Source: Athripsodes cinereus (Eukaryota > Arthropoda > Insecta > Trichoptera > Leptoceridae). Taken from it: a stretch of 64,000 nucleotides of DNA. The notes under the pieces are model-generated. The model saw nothing but the letters and a program-made list of their open reading frames with translations. It was not told the DNA's origin and did not search any database. Positions 62,305 through 64,000 of the stretch are shown here, in pieces; the first letter of the stretch is position 1; each line of letters begins with the position of its first letter. Made by a program: the position numbers and the translations under genes. Location of the stretch: contig OX388307.1 in the NCBI GenBank assembly GCA_947579605.1, positions 8,223,237-8,287,236 of the forward strand. The letters run 5' to 3'.

Positions 62305-63600
62305 ACGGGTTGTTCAACAAGAACTTTGTTTTTTAATTGTGGCAACACCAGCAACATGATAGTTTTGACATTTAATTTTTTGACGTATTCGTAGTGGATG
62401 CATTGGCAATTGTTGCAATGAATTCAATTTCGCTTGAAAATCGCATTAAAATAATTAAAATCCATTATGAAAATGGTGGTTCTGCTAAAGTGACATTTCG
62501 TCAAATTCGTGATATTTTCGGACAACATAATCGTCCTTCTGAGACCGCTATTAAGAATTTGGTCGCTAAATTTGAGTCGACAGGCTCGATACAAAATGTG
62601 TTAACACCAACGCGTGTACGACCGGGTCGTTCAACTGAAAACATCGCAGCCGTGAGCCACAGTGTTGAAGCAGATCCAAATTTGTCAATTCCTCGACGTT
62701 CTCGACAATTGGGGTTATCCAAAACCACCACATGGCGAATTTTGCGTAAGGATTTGGCTTTGAAGCCTTACAAGGTTCAACTGGTGCAGGAATTGAAGCC
62801 GAACGACCATTCAAATCGCCGTAGATTCGCTCAATTCATTCAGGAACAACCCGCTGGTTTTTCTGAAAAAATCATTTTTTCAGACGAAGCCCATTTTCAC
62901 TTGTCAGGGTACGTCAACAAGCAAAATTGCCGCATTTGGGCTTCTGAAAATCCTAGAGCAATTATTGAGAAGCCGTTGCATGCTCAGCGTGTCACTGTAT
63001 GGTGCGCTATGTGGTCTGGAGTCGTGATTGGGCCGTTTTTTTTCGAAGATGAGACTGGAAATGCGGTAACGGTCAATGGATCACGCTATCGCAAGATGTT
63101 GACAACTCAATTTTGGCCTATTATTGATGACGTGGATATCACTGACATGTGGTTTCAATAGGACGGTGCCACATGTCACACAGCCAATGAAACGATCAAT
63201 TTATTGCAAACCAAATTTCCCGATCGCATGATTTCACGAAACTCAGCTGTTAAGTGGCCAGCCAGATCGTGTGATTTAACGCCACTGGATTATTTTTTGT
63301 GGGGCTATGTTAAGGACAGAGTCAATACGGAGCCAATCGAATCGATTGCAGCCTTAAAACTCAAAATCCGTGATGTGATTAGCGAAATAGTCCCGCCATT
63401 TTGCCAAAAAGTGATTAAAAACTTTGATGAAAGAATCGACATCTGTCAGCGTGCTCGTGGTGGACATTTGTCAGATATCATTTTTCATGCATAATTGCCA
63501 AACTTTTCTCTTTGTAATTCAATAAAAATTTTAATAATCTTCATCAAATTTTTTTGTTTTATTTTGTTTTAAAAAACAAAGTCCTTGTTGAAAAACCCTT
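62305..63600 (+). mobile_element. mariner-type transposon, complete (1,296 bp)
   Basis: 32-bp terminal inverted repeats at 62305-62336 and 63569-63600 (29 of 32 match) begin ACGGGTTGTTCAACAAG and AAGGGTTTTTCAACAAG. A TA dinucleotide flanks each side (62303-62304, 63601-63602), the usual Tc1/mariner target duplication. The element contains one transposase gene with a single nonsense codon. Intact ends and a nearly intact gene mean a recent insertion. It could still move if a transposase were supplied in trans. Confidence 0.95.
62418..63494 (+). pseudogene. mariner-type (DD41D) transposase with one in-frame stop
   Basis: 358 codons from ATG 62418, a normal mariner length. An in-frame GTG lies 24 bp upstream, but this ATG fits the family start better. 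Residues 1-110 form the paired helix-turn-helix DNA-binding region. The catalytic triad is D156 (SDEAHFHLSG), D249 (DGATCHTA) and D291 (CDLTPLDYFLWG). The spacing D249-D291 is 41 residues, a DD41D type rather than classic mariner DD34D. The only defect seen is TAG at 63159-63161, directly before D249, where relatives normally have a glutamine codon (CAG), so one C-to-T change explains it. The product would end before the second and third catalytic aspartates and be inactive. The frame is open otherwise. Confidence 0.93.
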
Positions 63601-63602
63601 TA

Positions 63603-64000
63603 CTAGATCATTCCTCCACAATACATTTTCTCTCTATGAAGGTTTGGAGGAAGGAAGAAAATTATATATAAATTTATTTATCAAATCAAATTCTGAGATG
63701 ATGTATGTATTTCGTTACTTGATTATTTTTAATTAATTCCTTTCACGTGGATGATATCGGTACAAGTTGAATGTTTCTTTATCGGACTATGTAGGGGACT
63801 CCAAGTGATATTGATACTGAGCATGTATAAAATAATGTTCATATTATAGGCGAGATGCCCAGATATGTCATATATACAAATACTTGTTCTCCATAGGGCG
63901 AAGAAGAATTGTCACTTTTTATATGGTACAGAGGTGGAAGCATACAGGCAGTGATAAAACAATAATTGCTCAGTTTAAATAATTATAGTAATATTTCATC
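63603..64000. other. AT-rich intergenic DNA
   Basis: Nothing recognised after the mariner element. Confidence 0.5.

Overview
The window looks like a gene-poor, strongly AT-rich stretch of an arthropod (most likely insect) nuclear genome. I find no intact host protein gene, no operon-like layout and no CRISPR array. The recognisable content is mobile-element DNA: a short interspersed element (SINE) seen in about 22 copies, tails and C-terminal scraps of non-LTR retrotransposons, a mariner-type transposon, several miniature inverted-repeat elements (MITEs) and one large tandem array. The taxon cannot be fixed from the sequence. The R2-type endonuclease protein, the DD41D mariner and the tRNA-derived SINEs are all compatible with insects.

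Region by region. 1-25,000: ordinary AT-rich DNA with dispersed copies of the (TAG)n-tailed SINE, a minus-strand hammerhead ribozyme motif at 8736-8778, a LINE C-terminal remnant just after it, a foldback MITE at 21457-21574, a 26-bp minisatellite at 23471-23540 and a second, clearly tRNA-derived SINE at 23643-23830. 25,940-27,334: a tail of one LINE and a 370-codon, 5'-truncated R2-type protein (CCHC knuckle plus restriction-like endonuclease) on the minus strand. 27,335-41,700: more SINE copies, two LINE remnants and a TTAA-flanked MITE at 35624-35865. 41,777-43,406: a tRNA-like SINE head beside a 1.5-kb DNA transposon that carries a decayed transposase-like gene. 44,500-50,600: further SINE copies, including one with a perfect 12-bp target-site duplication (TSD), and a foldback hairpin.

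50,757-54,795 is the most unusual region. It is a nearly homogeneous array of about 8.3 units of 478-480 bp, each holding a tRNA-like RNA polymerase III promoter module. The whole array is flanked by a perfect 12-bp direct repeat and starts with a 64-bp inverted piece of its own unit. This reads as a single insertion of a concatemer with a 5' inversion, which resembles a twin-primed retrotransposition product.

56,500-64,000: a LINE tail, a 68-bp-arm inverted-repeat MITE, an unusual perfect palindrome with 107-bp arms beside a 60-bp minisatellite, and a complete mariner (62305-63600) with matching 32-bp ends, a TA duplication and one premature stop codon directly before the second catalytic aspartate.

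The elements form no pathway together. The SINEs and the array probably depend on LINE machinery acting in trans, and the MITEs depend on absent transposases.
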